Positions 1 through 7,548 are shown, numbered from the stretch's first letter. The stretch is 10,022 nt of DNA from Sphingomonadales bacterium (GCA_028868335.1 JAGWUU010000104.1:1-10022); one strand, 5' to 3'. The notes: generated by a model from the letters alone, not told the origin. Translations and numbers: made by a program.

Positions 1-2
1 TC

Positions 3-914
3 ATCCCCGACATCGAGACGATCTGCTCGAAACTTCCCGCTACCCGCCAGACCTTGCTGTTCAGCGCGACCATGCCGCCGCCGATCAAGAAACTGGCCGA
101 CAAGTTTCTGAGCAATCCGAAATATATAGAGGTTGCGCGACCCGCCTCGACCAATACCAATATCGCCCAGCACAAGGTTGCCGTCGCCACCCGGCAAAAG
201 CGCGAGGTGCTGCGCCACCTGCTGCGGACGGACAACGTTTCTACCGCGATCGTGTTCTGCAACCGCAAGACCACCGTGCGCGAACTCAACAAGAGCCTCC
301 AGAGCCACGGCTTCGCCAGCGGGGAAATCCATGGCGACATGGACCAGCCTGCGCGCCTGGCTGAATTGCAACGCTTCAAGGACGGCAAGATCAACATCCT
401 GGTCGCTTCCGACGTTGCCGCGCGCGGGCTCGACATCAAGGGCGTCAGCCACGTATTCAACTTCGATACGCCGTGGCACCCGGACGATTACGTCCATCGC
501 ATCGGCCGGACCGGTCGCGCCGGTGCGACAGGCCGCGCCTTCACCCTCATCGCGCCCGATGACGCCGAAGCGATCGACAATGTCGAGAAGCTCACCGGCG
601 GCAAGATTCCGGTGTTCGAGGTGGCGCTGGAAGGCGGGGCGGAACGTCCGCGCCGCGAGGGTCGCGACGACAAGCCTCGCCAGAGCAAGCAGCGCGAGGA
701 TGCGCCACGCGAGGATAGGCCACGCGAGGATAAACCGCGCGAGGACAGGCCCCGCCGCGAGCGCGCACCCAGGGCGAAGCGCGAGGAACAGGTCGCCCGT
801 CCCGAACCAAGCCGCGAGCCGCGCCAGCGCCGCGCCGATCCAGTCGACCCGCCGAGCGAGCCCGGCGAGTGGAACGGCCCGGTGCCCGGCTTCCTGAGCG
901 TTTCGGCACTTTAG
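3..914 (+). CDS. DEAD-box ATP-dependent RNA helicase, RhlE-like (5'-truncated by window edge)
   Basis: C-terminal part of a DEAD-box RNA helicase, which unwinds short RNA duplexes in ribosome assembly or RNA decay. The reading frame is open from base 3, so the gene begins upstream of the window; the DEAD motif and Walker A are not visible. What is visible starts just before motif III (FSATMP, bases 57-74), then the second RecA domain: motif IV region (AIVFCNRK), motif V (ARGLDI) and motif VI (HRIGRTGRAG, the arginine-finger motif). After the RecA core comes a basic, Arg/Glu/Asp/Pro-rich tail of roughly 80 residues with a 5-residue tandem repeat, ending in GEWNGPVPGFLSVSAL. Such tails usually bind RNA or partners. 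The core resembles RhlE-type enzymes more than DeaD or RhlB, but the subfamily cannot be fixed without the N-terminus. Stop TAG at 912-914; the next gene starts 32 bp downstream on the same strand. Confidence 0.95.
   Translation: MPDIETICSKLPATRQTLLFSATMPPPIKKLADKFLSNPKYIEVARPASTNTNIAQHKVAVATRQKREVLRHLLRTDNVSTAIVFCNRKTTVRELNKSLQSHGFASGEIHGDMDQPARLAELQRFKDGKINILVASDVAARGLDIKGVSHVFNFDTPWHPDDYVHRIGRTGRAGATGRAFTLIAPDDAEAIDNVEKLTGGKIPVFEVALEGGAERPRREGRDDKPRQSKQREDAPREDRPREDKPREDRPRRERAPRAKREEQVARPEPSREPRQRRADPVDPPSEPGEWNGPVPGFLSVSAL
693..752 (+). repeat. 15-bp tandem repeat in the DEAD-box helicase tail (4 units)
   Basis: Four in-frame units begin at 693, 708, 723 and 738, each opening with CGCGAGGA followed by T or C. 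They encode the pentapeptide Arg-Glu-Asp-(Ala/Lys/Arg)-Pro. A degenerate fifth unit may follow at 753. The units differ by a few bases, so the array is not freshly duplicated. The period is a multiple of three, so copy-number change would keep the frame. Confidence 0.85.
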
Positions 915-946
915 TCCCCGACCGATCGGCGTAGCGGACCAGGGCG

Positions 947-2509
947 ATGCCTTCCGGACCTGACACGCCGCCCGACAGGCCAGGCATTCCGCGCACGGTC
1001 TGGGCGCTGGGACTGGTCAGCCTGTTCATGGACATCTCGTCCGAGATGATCCACGCGCTGCTGCCGCTGTTTCTGACGATGACACTGGGTGCCAGTGTCG
1101 CGATGGTGGGCATGATCGACGGGCTGGCCGAAGCGACCGCCGCGATCTCGAAGGTTTTTTCCGGGTATGTTTCCGACCGGATCGGCCGCCGCAAGCCGCT
1201 GATCCTGCTCGGTTACGGACTTGGCGCGGTGTCCAAGCCGCTGTTCGCCGTCGCTGCCGGGGCGATCCCGATACTTGGCGCGCGTTTCATTGACCGTGTC
1301 GGCAAAGGACTGCGCGGCGCTCCGCGCGATGCGCTGGTCGCCGACGTCACGCCCGAGGCGATCCGGGGACGGGCCTATGGCCTGCGCCAGTCGCTCGATA
1401 CGATCGGTGCGTTCGTCGGGCCGATCGTGGCCATGGGGCTGATGGTCCTGTACGCCAACGACTTCCGCTCGGTTTTCTGGTGGGCGATCGTTCCGGGCGC
1501 GATCGCGGTCCTGCTGGTCCTGTTCGGGGTTGAGGATGCGGACAGGCAAGACGCGGGGAAAGCGGCTCGCCTGCCGCTGCGACTGGCCGATCTCAAGGCC
1601 TTGCCCGCAGGTTTCTGGGCAGTCACCGCGATTGGCGTGGTCTTTACGATGGCGCGCTTCAGCGAGGCGTTTCTGGTACTCAAAGCCAATGCCGACGGCC
1701 TCCCCCTGGCGCTCGCGCCGCTGGTGCTGGTGGTGATGAATATCGTCTATTCGGCCGGGGCCTATCCGGCCGGGGCGCTCGCCGACAAGATCGGCGCGCA
1801 GCGCCTCTTGCTGCTCGGGCTGGCCTGCCTGATCGGCGCTGACCTGATTCTTGGCCTCGGCACCGGGCTCGTTGCCTGCTTCGCCGGTATCGCCCTGTGG
1901 GGCGCGCACATGGCGTTGAGCCAGGGCCTGCTGGCGCAAATGGTCGCGGCGCAAGCACCGACGGAAATGCGCGGATCGGCCTTCGGACTGTTCAACCTCG
2001 CCAGCGGCGTGACCCTGTTGGTGGCGAGTGTGCTGGCCGGAGCGCTGTGGTATCGCATGGGCAGCGCGGCGACATTCCTGACCGGAGCGGGCTTCGCGCT
2101 GATTGCAGGGCTGGGAGTGATCAGGATACCCCCTCGTCTTCTGTCGGCATTCATTGCCACGTTCGGGCTGGTTTGCTGCGCGATTGCAACGGCGCATATC
2201 GTGCTGGGTCCGGCATCGATCCCCGGCTCGGTGCCGGTAAACGCCACGATGGACAGCGAGGATCGCTTCTACGCCACGCTGTTTCTGGGCTTTGGCATTG
2301 CCTTGATGTGGTGTTCGCGAAACCTGATTGCCCGGCAGCGCGAGCTGGGGTTCCTTCTGGCAATCTTCTTTGTCGGCGGTCTGGCGCGGTTGGTATCGAT
2401 CGCCGTGGTTGGAGCGCCGAACGGCTTGTTCCAGTTCCTGACCATGGTTGAACTGGTACTGCCGGGATTGATCTGGGTCTGGCTGCGCGCGGTCAATCCG
2501 CCAGCTTGA
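947..2509 (+). CDS. MFS transporter with a C-terminal DUF4345-like membrane domain
   Basis: A 520-residue inner-membrane protein. Residues about 17-390 form a 12-helix major facilitator: TM1 holds the charged signature SLFMDISSEMIHALLP (Asp29, Glu33), TM2 carries Asp58 and Glu62, and motif A is GYVSDRIGRRK (73-83), with a degenerate copy GALADKIGAQR in the second half. This branch is often annotated only as 'MFS transporter'; the substrate is unknown and efflux is a guess. From Val391 (base 2117) the protein continues with ~130 residues not expected in a 12-TM MFS protein: several hydrophobic segments and the block DSEDRFYATLFLGFG followed by FVGGLARLVS, which I recognise from memory as DUF4345. 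An in-frame stop at 932-934 limits upstream starts; ATG 947 is the first and has only a weak AGGG (941-944) close before it. The 3' end overlaps convergent uvrD by 17 bp. Transporter call firm; DUF4345 assignment needs a profile search. Confidence 0.9.
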   Translation: MPSGPDTPPDRPGIPRTVWALGLVSLFMDISSEMIHALLPLFLTMTLGASVAMVGMIDGLAEATAAISKVFSGYVSDRIGRRKPLILLGYGLGAVSKPLFAVAAGAIPILGARFIDRVGKGLRGAPRDALVADVTPEAIRGRAYGLRQSLDTIGAFVGPIVAMGLMVLYANDFRSVFWWAIVPGAIAVLLVLFGVEDADRQDAGKAARLPLRLADLKALPAGFWAVTAIGVVFTMARFSEAFLVLKANADGLPLALAPLVLVVMNIVYSAGAYPAGALADKIGAQRLLLLGLACLIGADLILGLGTGLVACFAGIALWGAHMALSQGLLAQMVAAQAPTEMRGSAFGLFNLASGVTLLVASVLAGALWYRMGSAATFLTGAGFALIAGLGVIRIPPRLLSAFIATFGLVCCAIATAHIVLGPASIPGSVPVNATMDSEDRFYATLFLGFGIALMWCSRNLIARQRELGFLLAIFFVGGLARLVSIAVVGAPNGLFQFLTMVELVLPGLIWVWLRAVNPPA

Positions 2510-4772
2510 CGAAGCTGTCGATCACCCGTTTCCGTCCCGCGCTTTCGAAGTCGATTTCCAGCTTGTTGCCTTCCTGCGCCGCAACCTTGCCGTAGCCGAA
2601 CTTGTCGTGGAACACCCGCACCCCAACCCTCACGTCGGCGCGCGGTGTTGCGGCGAAGCTGGCGGCGGAGCGAGTGACTTCGCGAATCGGGCGCGGGGTG
2701 GATTCGAAGTCGCGCTGGATAGCCCGTTGCCAGCCGGGACCGCGCGAACCGGCACGTTCAGGTCGATCGCGCGCGACGTGGGCAAACGGATCGCTCGCTT
2801 CCGACCACTGCGCTCGCCACATCGACGCCCCGCCTGACAGCGTACTCTCCTGCTCGACATGCGGCATCGGCAATTCAGCGATGAAGCGGCTGGGGATCGA
2901 ACTTGTCCACTGGCCATAGATCCGCCGATTGGCGGCATGGAGAATGGTGCAGCGGCGCCGGGCGCGGGTGATCGCCACATAGGCCAGCCGACGTTCCTCC
3001 TCCAGCGCGGCAAGCCCGCCTTCATCCAGCGCGCGCTGGCTTGGAAACACGCCTTCTTCCCAGCCGGGCAGGAACACGTTGTCGAATTCCAGCCCCTTGG
3101 CGGCGTGGATGGTCATGATCGTCAGCTTCTCGGCAGCGTCGTTGGCCTCGTTGTCCATGACAAGGCTGACGTGCTCGAGGAAATCGCCCAGCGTCTCGTA
3201 TTCCTCCATCGCCCGCGCCAGTTCGGCGAGGTTTTCAAGGCGGCCCGCGCTTTCCGCGCTCTTTTCGGCCTGGAGCATGGCGGTGTACCCGCTCTCGTCG
3301 AGAATGGTGCGCCCCACGTCGGCGGGAGTGGTGGTCCTGGCCAGGTCGCGCCAGCGCGCCACGTCGCGCATCAGTGCAAGAAGCGTATTGCGCGCCCGGG
3401 CGGGCAGCTCGTCGGTATCGGCGATCTCCACCGCGGCGAGGCTCAGCGGCACGCCGCGCGCACGGGCATGACGGTGGAGCTTTTCCAGCGTCTTGTCGCC
3501 AAGTCCGCGCTTGGGGGTGTTGTAGATCCGTTCGAAGGCCAGATCGTCGCTCGGCTGGGCAATGAGCCGCAGGTAGGCAAGCGCATCGCGGATTTCCGCG
3601 CGCTCATAGAAGCGGAAACCGCCGACGATGCGATAGGGCAGGCCGATCGAAATGAAGCGGTCCTCGAACTCGCGGGTCTGGAACTGGGCGCGGACAAGGA
3701 TCGCCACTTCAGCAAGGCTTGCCCCTTCGCGCTCCAGCCGCTCGGCCTCTTCGCCGATCCGGCGCGCTTCTTCCGGGCCGTCCCACACGCCGATGACGCG
3801 CACCTTGTCGCCGCCATTGCGCGTCGTCCACAGCGTCTTGCCAAGCCGCTGGCTGTTGGCGTCGATCAGGCCGGATGCAGCGGCGAGAATGTCTGGCGTT
3901 GAGCGATAGTTCTGCTCAAGCCGAATCACCTTGGCGCCGGGAAAATCCTGTTCGAACTTGAGGATATTGGCGACCTCCGCGCCGCGCCACGAATAGATCG
4001 ACTGGTCATCGTCTCCCACCACGCAGATGTTGCGGTGGCCCTGGGCGAGCAGGCGCAGGAACAGGTATTGGACCTGGTTGGTGTCCTGATACTCGTCGAC
4101 CATGACATACTTGAAGCGTTTCTGGTATTGTTCCAATATTTCGCGGTGTTGCCGCAGGATATTGAGAATGTGCAACAGCAAGTCGCCAAAATCGCAGGCA
4201 TTGAGCGCGCGCAGTCGATCCTGGTAGAGCCGGTAGAACTTCTGGCCCTGACCGTTGGCATAGGCCTCGCTATCGGCTGCGGAAAGATCGGCGGGGTTGA
4301 GCCCCTTATTCTTCCAGCGGTCAATGCAGGCGGCAAGCTGGCGGGCAGGCCAACGCTTTTCATCGAGTCCCTCGGCCTGGATCAACTGTTTGAGCACGCG
4401 AAGCTGGTCGTCGGTGTCGATGATCGTGTAGTTTGATTGCAGCCCCGCAAGCTCGGCGTGGCGGCGCAGCAGCTTGGCGGCGATGGCGTGGAACGTGCCC
4501 AGCCACGGCATCCCCTCCACCGCCGGGCCGACCAGATGCCCCACCCGCTCCTTCATTTCCCGCGCCGCCTTGTTGGTGAAGGTGACGCAAAGAATCTCGC
4601 TGGGCCATGCCCGCCGCGAGCGGACGATATGGGCCAGCCGCGCGGTCAGCGCCGCAGTCTTGCCGGTGCCGGCTCCCGCCAGCATCAGCACCGGTCCTTC
4701 GGTGGTCAGCACGGCTTCGCGTTGCGGCGGGTTCAACCCGTCGAGCAACGGGTCGGCAGGGGATTCGTTCAT
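2493..4772 (-). CDS. uvrD: UvrD/PcrA-type superfamily 1 ATP-dependent DNA helicase
   Basis: A 759-residue 3'-5' DNA helicase acting in nucleotide excision repair, mismatch repair and clearing of stalled forks or RecA filaments. All SF1A motifs are present in order: Q motif GLNPPQREAV (12-21), Walker A AGAGTGKT (32-39), motif Ia VTFTNKAAREMK (63-74), motif Ic LGTFHAIA (91-98), motif II DEYQD (226-230), motif III VVGDDDQSIYSWRGA (251-265), motif IV LEQNYRS, motif V TIMTIHAAKGLEFDNVFLPG and motif VI RRLAYVAITRAR. A disordered linker leads to a C-terminal Tudor-like segment (VRVFHDKFGYGKV to the end), the module that in PcrA/UvrD contacts RNA polymerase. The ATG at 4770-4772 is chosen over a start 48 codons upstream because it has AGGTG (4779-4783, six bases away) and because the longer form would run into the divergent gene at 4870. 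UvrD and PcrA cannot be separated by eye. Complete and intact. Confidence 0.96.
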   Translation of the reverse strand: MNESPADPLLDGLNPPQREAVLTTEGPVLMLAGAGTGKTAALTARLAHIVRSRRAWPSEILCVTFTNKAAREMKERVGHLVGPAVEGMPWLGTFHAIAAKLLRRHAELAGLQSNYTIIDTDDQLRVLKQLIQAEGLDEKRWPARQLAACIDRWKNKGLNPADLSAADSEAYANGQGQKFYRLYQDRLRALNACDFGDLLLHILNILRQHREILEQYQKRFKYVMVDEYQDTNQVQYLFLRLLAQGHRNICVVGDDDQSIYSWRGAEVANILKFEQDFPGAKVIRLEQNYRSTPDILAAASGLIDANSQRLGKTLWTTRNGGDKVRVIGVWDGPEEARRIGEEAERLEREGASLAEVAILVRAQFQTREFEDRFISIGLPYRIVGGFRFYERAEIRDALAYLRLIAQPSDDLAFERIYNTPKRGLGDKTLEKLHRHARARGVPLSLAAVEIADTDELPARARNTLLALMRDVARWRDLARTTTPADVGRTILDESGYTAMLQAEKSAESAGRLENLAELARAMEEYETLGDFLEHVSLVMDNEANDAAEKLTIMTIHAAKGLEFDNVFLPGWEEGVFPSQRALDEGGLAALEEERRLAYVAITRARRRCTILHAANRRIYGQWTSSIPSRFIAELPMPHVEQESTLSGGASMWRAQWSEASDPFAHVARDRPERAGSRGPGWQRAIQRDFESTPRPIREVTRSAASFAATPRADVRVGVRVFHDKFGYGKVAAQEGNKLEIDFESAGRKRVIDSFVKLAD

Positions 4773-4869
4773 TTCGGACACCTGCGAACAACTAGGGAAC
4801 ATGGAGTTTTGACGCAAGGGGCGGCAAGTGGCTTGACAGGCGCGCGCGCGACCGCGACCTCCCCCGGCA
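4773..4869. promoter_or_regulatory. Divergent intergenic region between uvrD and the MHS transporter
   Basis: A 97-bp gap that must hold the promoters or leaders for both flanking genes unless they start inside each other. On the minus strand AGGTG (4779-4783) is a good ribosome binding site for uvrD. On the plus strand TTGACA at 4833-4838 matches a -35 box, but I see no -10 hexamer 16-18 bases downstream and no clear ribosome binding site before ATG 4870. An 11-base alternating G/C run lies at 4840-4850. No convincing LexA box was seen, although uvrD is LexA-regulated in some bacteria. Confidence 0.45.
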
Positions 4870-6123
4870 ATGAATCCGATAGCGCAGCATCGCCGAATCC
4901 TCACCGCTTCCCTCACCGGAACGGCCGTGGAATTCTATGACTTCTATGTCTTCGCGACCGCGACGGCGCTGGTGTTCGGAGAGATGTTCTTCCCCAAATC
5001 CACGCCGGAGGTGCAGGGCATTGCCAAGTTCATGGTCTTTGGCCTGGCCTTCATCGCCAGACCGATCGGCGCCGTTGCCTTCGGCCACTTTGGCGACAGG
5101 GTAGGGCGCAAGGCAACCCTGGTGGCCTCGCTGCTGCTGATGGGCGGCTCGACCCTGCTGATCGCCTTCCTGCCGGGCTATGCCCAGGTGGGGCTGATCG
5201 CGCCGGTGCTGCTGTGCGTGCTGCGTTTCGGGCAGGGGTTCGGCCTCGGCGGGGAATGGGGCGGGGCGGCGCTGTTGGCGGTGGAGAATGCACCGAAGGG
5301 CTGGGAAAGCCGCTTTGGCAGCGCGCCGCAACTGGGCGCGCCGGTCGGCTTTCTGGCCGCCAACGGGCTGTTCCTCCTGCTCGGCCTGTGGCTCACCGAC
5401 GCGGATTTCCTCGCCTGGGGGTGGCGCGTGCCATTCCTCGCCAGCGCCGTGCTGGTCGGGATCGGTCTGTGGGTGCGGCTCAACATCGGCGAGACACGCG
5501 CTTTCAGGGAAGCGCTCGAACATGCGCCGCCGCCCGCCGTCCCGCTGTGGGCGCTGCTCAAGTCGCACCTTGTTGCCGTGCTCGCCGGAAGCGCGGGCGT
5601 CGTCGCCTGCTTCGCGCTGTTCTACCTCTCGACCGCCTTCGCGCTCGATATTGGCACCAAGGCGCTGGGCTACACCCGCGCCGAGTTCCTCGCCCTGCAA
5701 CTCGGCGCGAATTGCTTCCTCGCGATCGGGATCGTCGCCGCCGCATGGTGTGCGGACAGGTTCGGGGCGGGGAGAGTGATCGCGGTGGGGGCCGTGGCAA
5801 CCGTCATGGTTGGATTGGGCTTTTCCATCGGGCTTGGCGGTGGGGCCGTCTCGGTATTTTTGACGCTGTCGACCGCACTGCTGGTGATGGGGTTCGTTTA
5901 TGGGCCGCTTGGCGGGTGGTTGCCCACCTTGTACCCCGTCTCGGTGCGTTACAGCGGCGTCTCGGTGGCGTTCAACGCTGGTGGAATCCTTGGTGGGGCA
6001 GTGACGCCGCTTGCCGCCAAGGCGATGAGCGATGCCGGACACGGCGGATCGATCGGGTTTCTGCTGGTCGGGGCGGGAGTCTTGACCCTGCTCGGCGTCA
6101 TTCTGGCGAAGCCGGTATCCTGA
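4870..6123 (+). CDS. MFS transporter, metabolite:H+ symporter (MHS) family
   Basis: A 417-residue inner-membrane proton symporter of the MHS branch (relatives of ShiA, KgtP, ProP and YhjE), which imports carboxylates, osmolytes or similar small metabolites. Diagnostic features are VEFYDFYVFATATAL in TM1 (Glu21, Asp24), motif A RPIGAVAFGHFGDRVGRK (64-81), the TM4 signature RFGQGFGLGGEWGGA (119-133), and LPTLYPVSVRYSGVSVAFN in the second half, all hallmarks of the family. The long central loop expected of MHS proteins is short here, and the protein ends soon after the last helix (IGFLLVGAGVLTLLGVILAK), slightly below the usual 430-450 residues; it looks intact. The substrate cannot be told from sequence and no catabolic gene sits next to it. 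ATG 4870 has no clear ribosome binding site, so the start is moderately certain. The 3' end overlaps convergent rsmD by 26 bp. Confidence 0.92.
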   Translation: MNPIAQHRRILTASLTGTAVEFYDFYVFATATALVFGEMFFPKSTPEVQGIAKFMVFGLAFIARPIGAVAFGHFGDRVGRKATLVASLLLMGGSTLLIAFLPGYAQVGLIAPVLLCVLRFGQGFGLGGEWGGAALLAVENAPKGWESRFGSAPQLGAPVGFLAANGLFLLLGLWLTDADFLAWGWRVPFLASAVLVGIGLWVRLNIGETRAFREALEHAPPPAVPLWALLKSHLVAVLAGSAGVVACFALFYLSTAFALDIGTKALGYTRAEFLALQLGANCFLAIGIVAAAWCADRFGAGRVIAVGAVATVMVGLGFSIGLGGGAVSVFLTLSTALLVMGFVYGPLGGWLPTLYPVSVRYSGVSVAFNAGGILGGAVTPLAAKAMSDAGHGGSIGFLLVGAGVLTLLGVILAKPVS

Positions 6124-6658
6124 ACAGCGTCAGCCGCGCCTTGCCCACTTTTCTGTCGGTTTCCGCTTCGAGTCCACGCACCCTGGCTTCCTCGTCCGCC
6201 GCGGTTTCGAGGCTGATCCAGGTCCCCGAACCGATCCAGCCAAGACGCTTCAGCTTGTCGAGCGCAACCGCTCCCGCGCCGGAGTGGTAGGGAGGATCAA
6301 GCAGGACAAGGTCAAGCGGTGCCTTGGCCGGACCAAGGGTGAGGACCGACCCGGCCCTGACGTCGCTTTGGCTCTGGGCATGAAGGTTGGCGATATTGGC
6401 GCGCAGGGCACGGATCGCGGGCGGGTCCTGCTCGACGAAAACACACGAAGCCGCGCCGCGCGACAACGCCTCAAGGCCAAGCGCTCCAGAGCCGGCGAAG
6501 AGATCGGCCACGGCCAGACCTTCGAACGAACCAAGGCGGCTGGCCAGCATCGAGAACAGTGTCTCGCGGGTACGATCGGCAGTCGGTCGGGTAGTGTCGC
6601 CAGCGGGCGCTTGCAACTTGCGCCCGCGCCATTGGCCGGAAACGATGCGCAGGCTCAC
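6098..6658 (-). CDS. rsmD: 16S rRNA (guanine(966)-N(2))-methyltransferase RsmD
   Basis: A 186-residue SAM-dependent methyltransferase that makes m2G966 in 16S rRNA during 30S assembly. The N-terminus RIVSGQWRGRKLQAP with the following RPTADRTRETLFSML is the RsmD signature. The SAM-binding motif I is DLFAGSGALGLEAL (52-65), the acidic end of strand 2 is FVEQD (74-78), and the catalytic motif IV is DPPY (121-124). Length is normal for the family. The start is GTG (6656-6658), overlapping the rluB TGA stop as GTGA, which implies translational coupling. A ribosome binding site reading AGAGGAT lies at 6666-6672, seven bases before the start and inside the rluB tail. The last 26 bp overlap the convergent MHS transporter gene. 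In many proteobacteria an Rsu/RluB-type pseudouridine synthase precedes rsmD, which fits this pair. Confidence 0.96.
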   Translation of the reverse strand: MSLRIVSGQWRGRKLQAPAGDTTRPTADRTRETLFSMLASRLGSFEGLAVADLFAGSGALGLEALSRGAASCVFVEQDPPAIRALRANIANLHAQSQSDVRAGSVLTLGPAKAPLDLVLLDPPYHSGAGAVALDKLKRLGWIGSGTWISLETAADEEARVRGLEAETDRKVGKARLTLFRIPASPE

Positions 6659-7548
6659 CGCTTTGATCCTCTGCCCTTGGGGGAGGCAGCGCGAGTGGAG
6701 CGAGGGCCGGAGGGGGCGCCACGCGGGGATTTGCGATGACCCTGAATGCCCGCTCCGTCGGCCCGCGCGGGGCTGTTTTCTCCCACGGAGGGACTCGATT
6801 TGAGGCTGCGCATGAAGCGTTCCACCTCTACCTGCCGCACTTCCACCGCCGCGCCGCGCGGCAGGTTGAGCAGTTCGAACGGGCCATAGGCGGTGCGGAT
6901 CAGGCGGCTTACCTCGAGCCCGAGGTACTCCAGCACGCGCCGCACTTCGCGGTTCTTGCCTTCAGTTATCGTCACCTCGATCCACTGGTTGCGCCCGGTG
7001 CTGCGCTCCATATTGGCGTTGATCCGGCCATAGCGGACCCCGTCGATCTCTAACCCCTCGATCAGGTCCTCAAGCTGCGCCTGGGTCACTTCGCCGAAGG
7101 TGCGGGCACGGTAGGTTCGCGGCAGGCCGGTGGCGGGAAGCTCCATCGCCCGCTTGAGCCCGCCGTCGTTCGTCAGCAGCAGCAGGCCCTCGGTGTTGAA
7201 GTCCAGCCGTCCGATCGGCATGACGCGGCCAGCGTTGGCGGGAAGGGCGTTGCGCAACGCGGTGTAGATCGTGGGCCGCCCGGCGGGATCGCGCTCGGCG
7301 GTGATCAGCCCGGCGGGCTTGTGAAACACGAACAGGCGCGGCGGCTCGGGCGCCTTGACCGGCTTGCCGTCGACGGTGACGCCCTTGAGGCTGGTCAGCA
7401 GCGTTGCGGGCGTGGTGACAGGTTCCTCGCCGATCTTGACCCGGCCTTCGGCGATCATCCGTTCGACCTCGCGGCGGCTGGCGATGCCTGCGCGGGCAAG
7501 GAGCTTGGCGATACGGTCGCCTTCGCGGGGCTTTTCGGAGGAGTTCAT
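6655..7548 (-). CDS. rluB: 23S rRNA pseudouridine synthase of the RsuA/RluB family
   Basis: A 297-residue RNA-modifying enzyme of the RsuA/RluB/RluE/RluF family, which isomerises uridine in rRNA (RluB targets U2605 of 23S rRNA in E. coli). Residues about 12-60 form the S4 RNA-binding domain (RIAKLLARAGIASRREVERM), followed by the catalytic domain with FVFHKPAGLITAERDP and the active-site motif GRLDFNTEGLLLLTNDG, catalytic Asp116. NREVRRVLEYLGLEVSRLIRTAYGP is the family's conserved C-terminal block. The domain ends near residue 250 (VEVERFMRSL); the last ~46 residues are a low-complexity Ser/Pro/Gly/Arg/Lys tail encoded partly by a repeat-like GC-rich sequence. Start ATG 7546-7548 has TAAGGG six bases upstream (7555-7560). 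It lies 31 bp after the Rieske gene and overlaps rsmD by 4 bp. RluB is the best family guess; RsuA or RluE cannot be fully excluded. Confidence 0.93.
   Translation of the reverse strand: MNSSEKPREGDRIAKLLARAGIASRREVERMIAEGRVKIGEEPVTTPATLLTSLKGVTVDGKPVKAPEPPRLFVFHKPAGLITAERDPAGRPTIYTALRNALPANAGRVMPIGRLDFNTEGLLLLTNDGGLKRAMELPATGLPRTYRARTFGEVTQAQLEDLIEGLEIDGVRYGRINANMERSTGRNQWIEVTITEGKNREVRRVLEYLGLEVSRLIRTAYGPFELLNLPRGAAVEVRQVEVERFMRSLKSSPSVGENSPARADGAGIQGHRKSPRGAPSGPRSTRAASPKGRGSKR
6668..6718. repeat. GC-rich repeat-like element inside the rluB 3' end
   Basis: A G-rich block on the plus strand starts CCTCTGCCCTTGGGGGAGGC and continues through GAGCGAGGGCCGGAGG. It contains a short hairpin: CTGCC at 6671-6675 pairs with GGCAG at 6685-6689. 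The text resembles dispersed intergenic repeats common in sphingomonad and other alphaproteobacterial genomes, as I recall them; only one copy occurs in this window, so repeat status is an inference. On the minus strand it encodes part of the RluB tail, and its edge overlaps the rsmD ribosome binding site. Confidence 0.4.

Noticed and set aside
911..2197. 428-residue open frame on the minus strand opposite the MFS-DUF4345 gene
   Set aside because: Its translation is an Arg/Gln/Asp-rich string with no fold-like pattern; it mirrors the codon bias of the genuine transporter gene, as is common in GC-rich DNA.
2859..3902. 347-residue open frame on the plus strand inside uvrD
   Set aside because: It lies fully opposite a complete helicase with all motifs; composition is typical of antisense shadow frames and no family is recognisable.
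4833..4838. TTGACA as a promoter -35 box for the MHS transporter
   Set aside because: No -10 element lies at the right distance, and the start codon comes only ~31 bases later; retained only as a remark in the intergenic entry.
4840..4850. Alternating GC run as a Z-DNA or regulatory element
   Set aside because: Eleven bases of alternating G/C are expected by chance in DNA of this composition.
4773..4916. 48-codon N-terminal extension of UvrD to an upstream start
   Set aside because: The added residues match no UvrD sequence, would overlap the divergent transporter start, and the ATG at 4772 has a good AGGTG site.
4792..6042. 416-residue minus-strand frame opposite the MHS transporter
   Set aside because: A His/Gln/Arg-rich shadow of a clear membrane transporter; no motif or ribosome binding site supports it.
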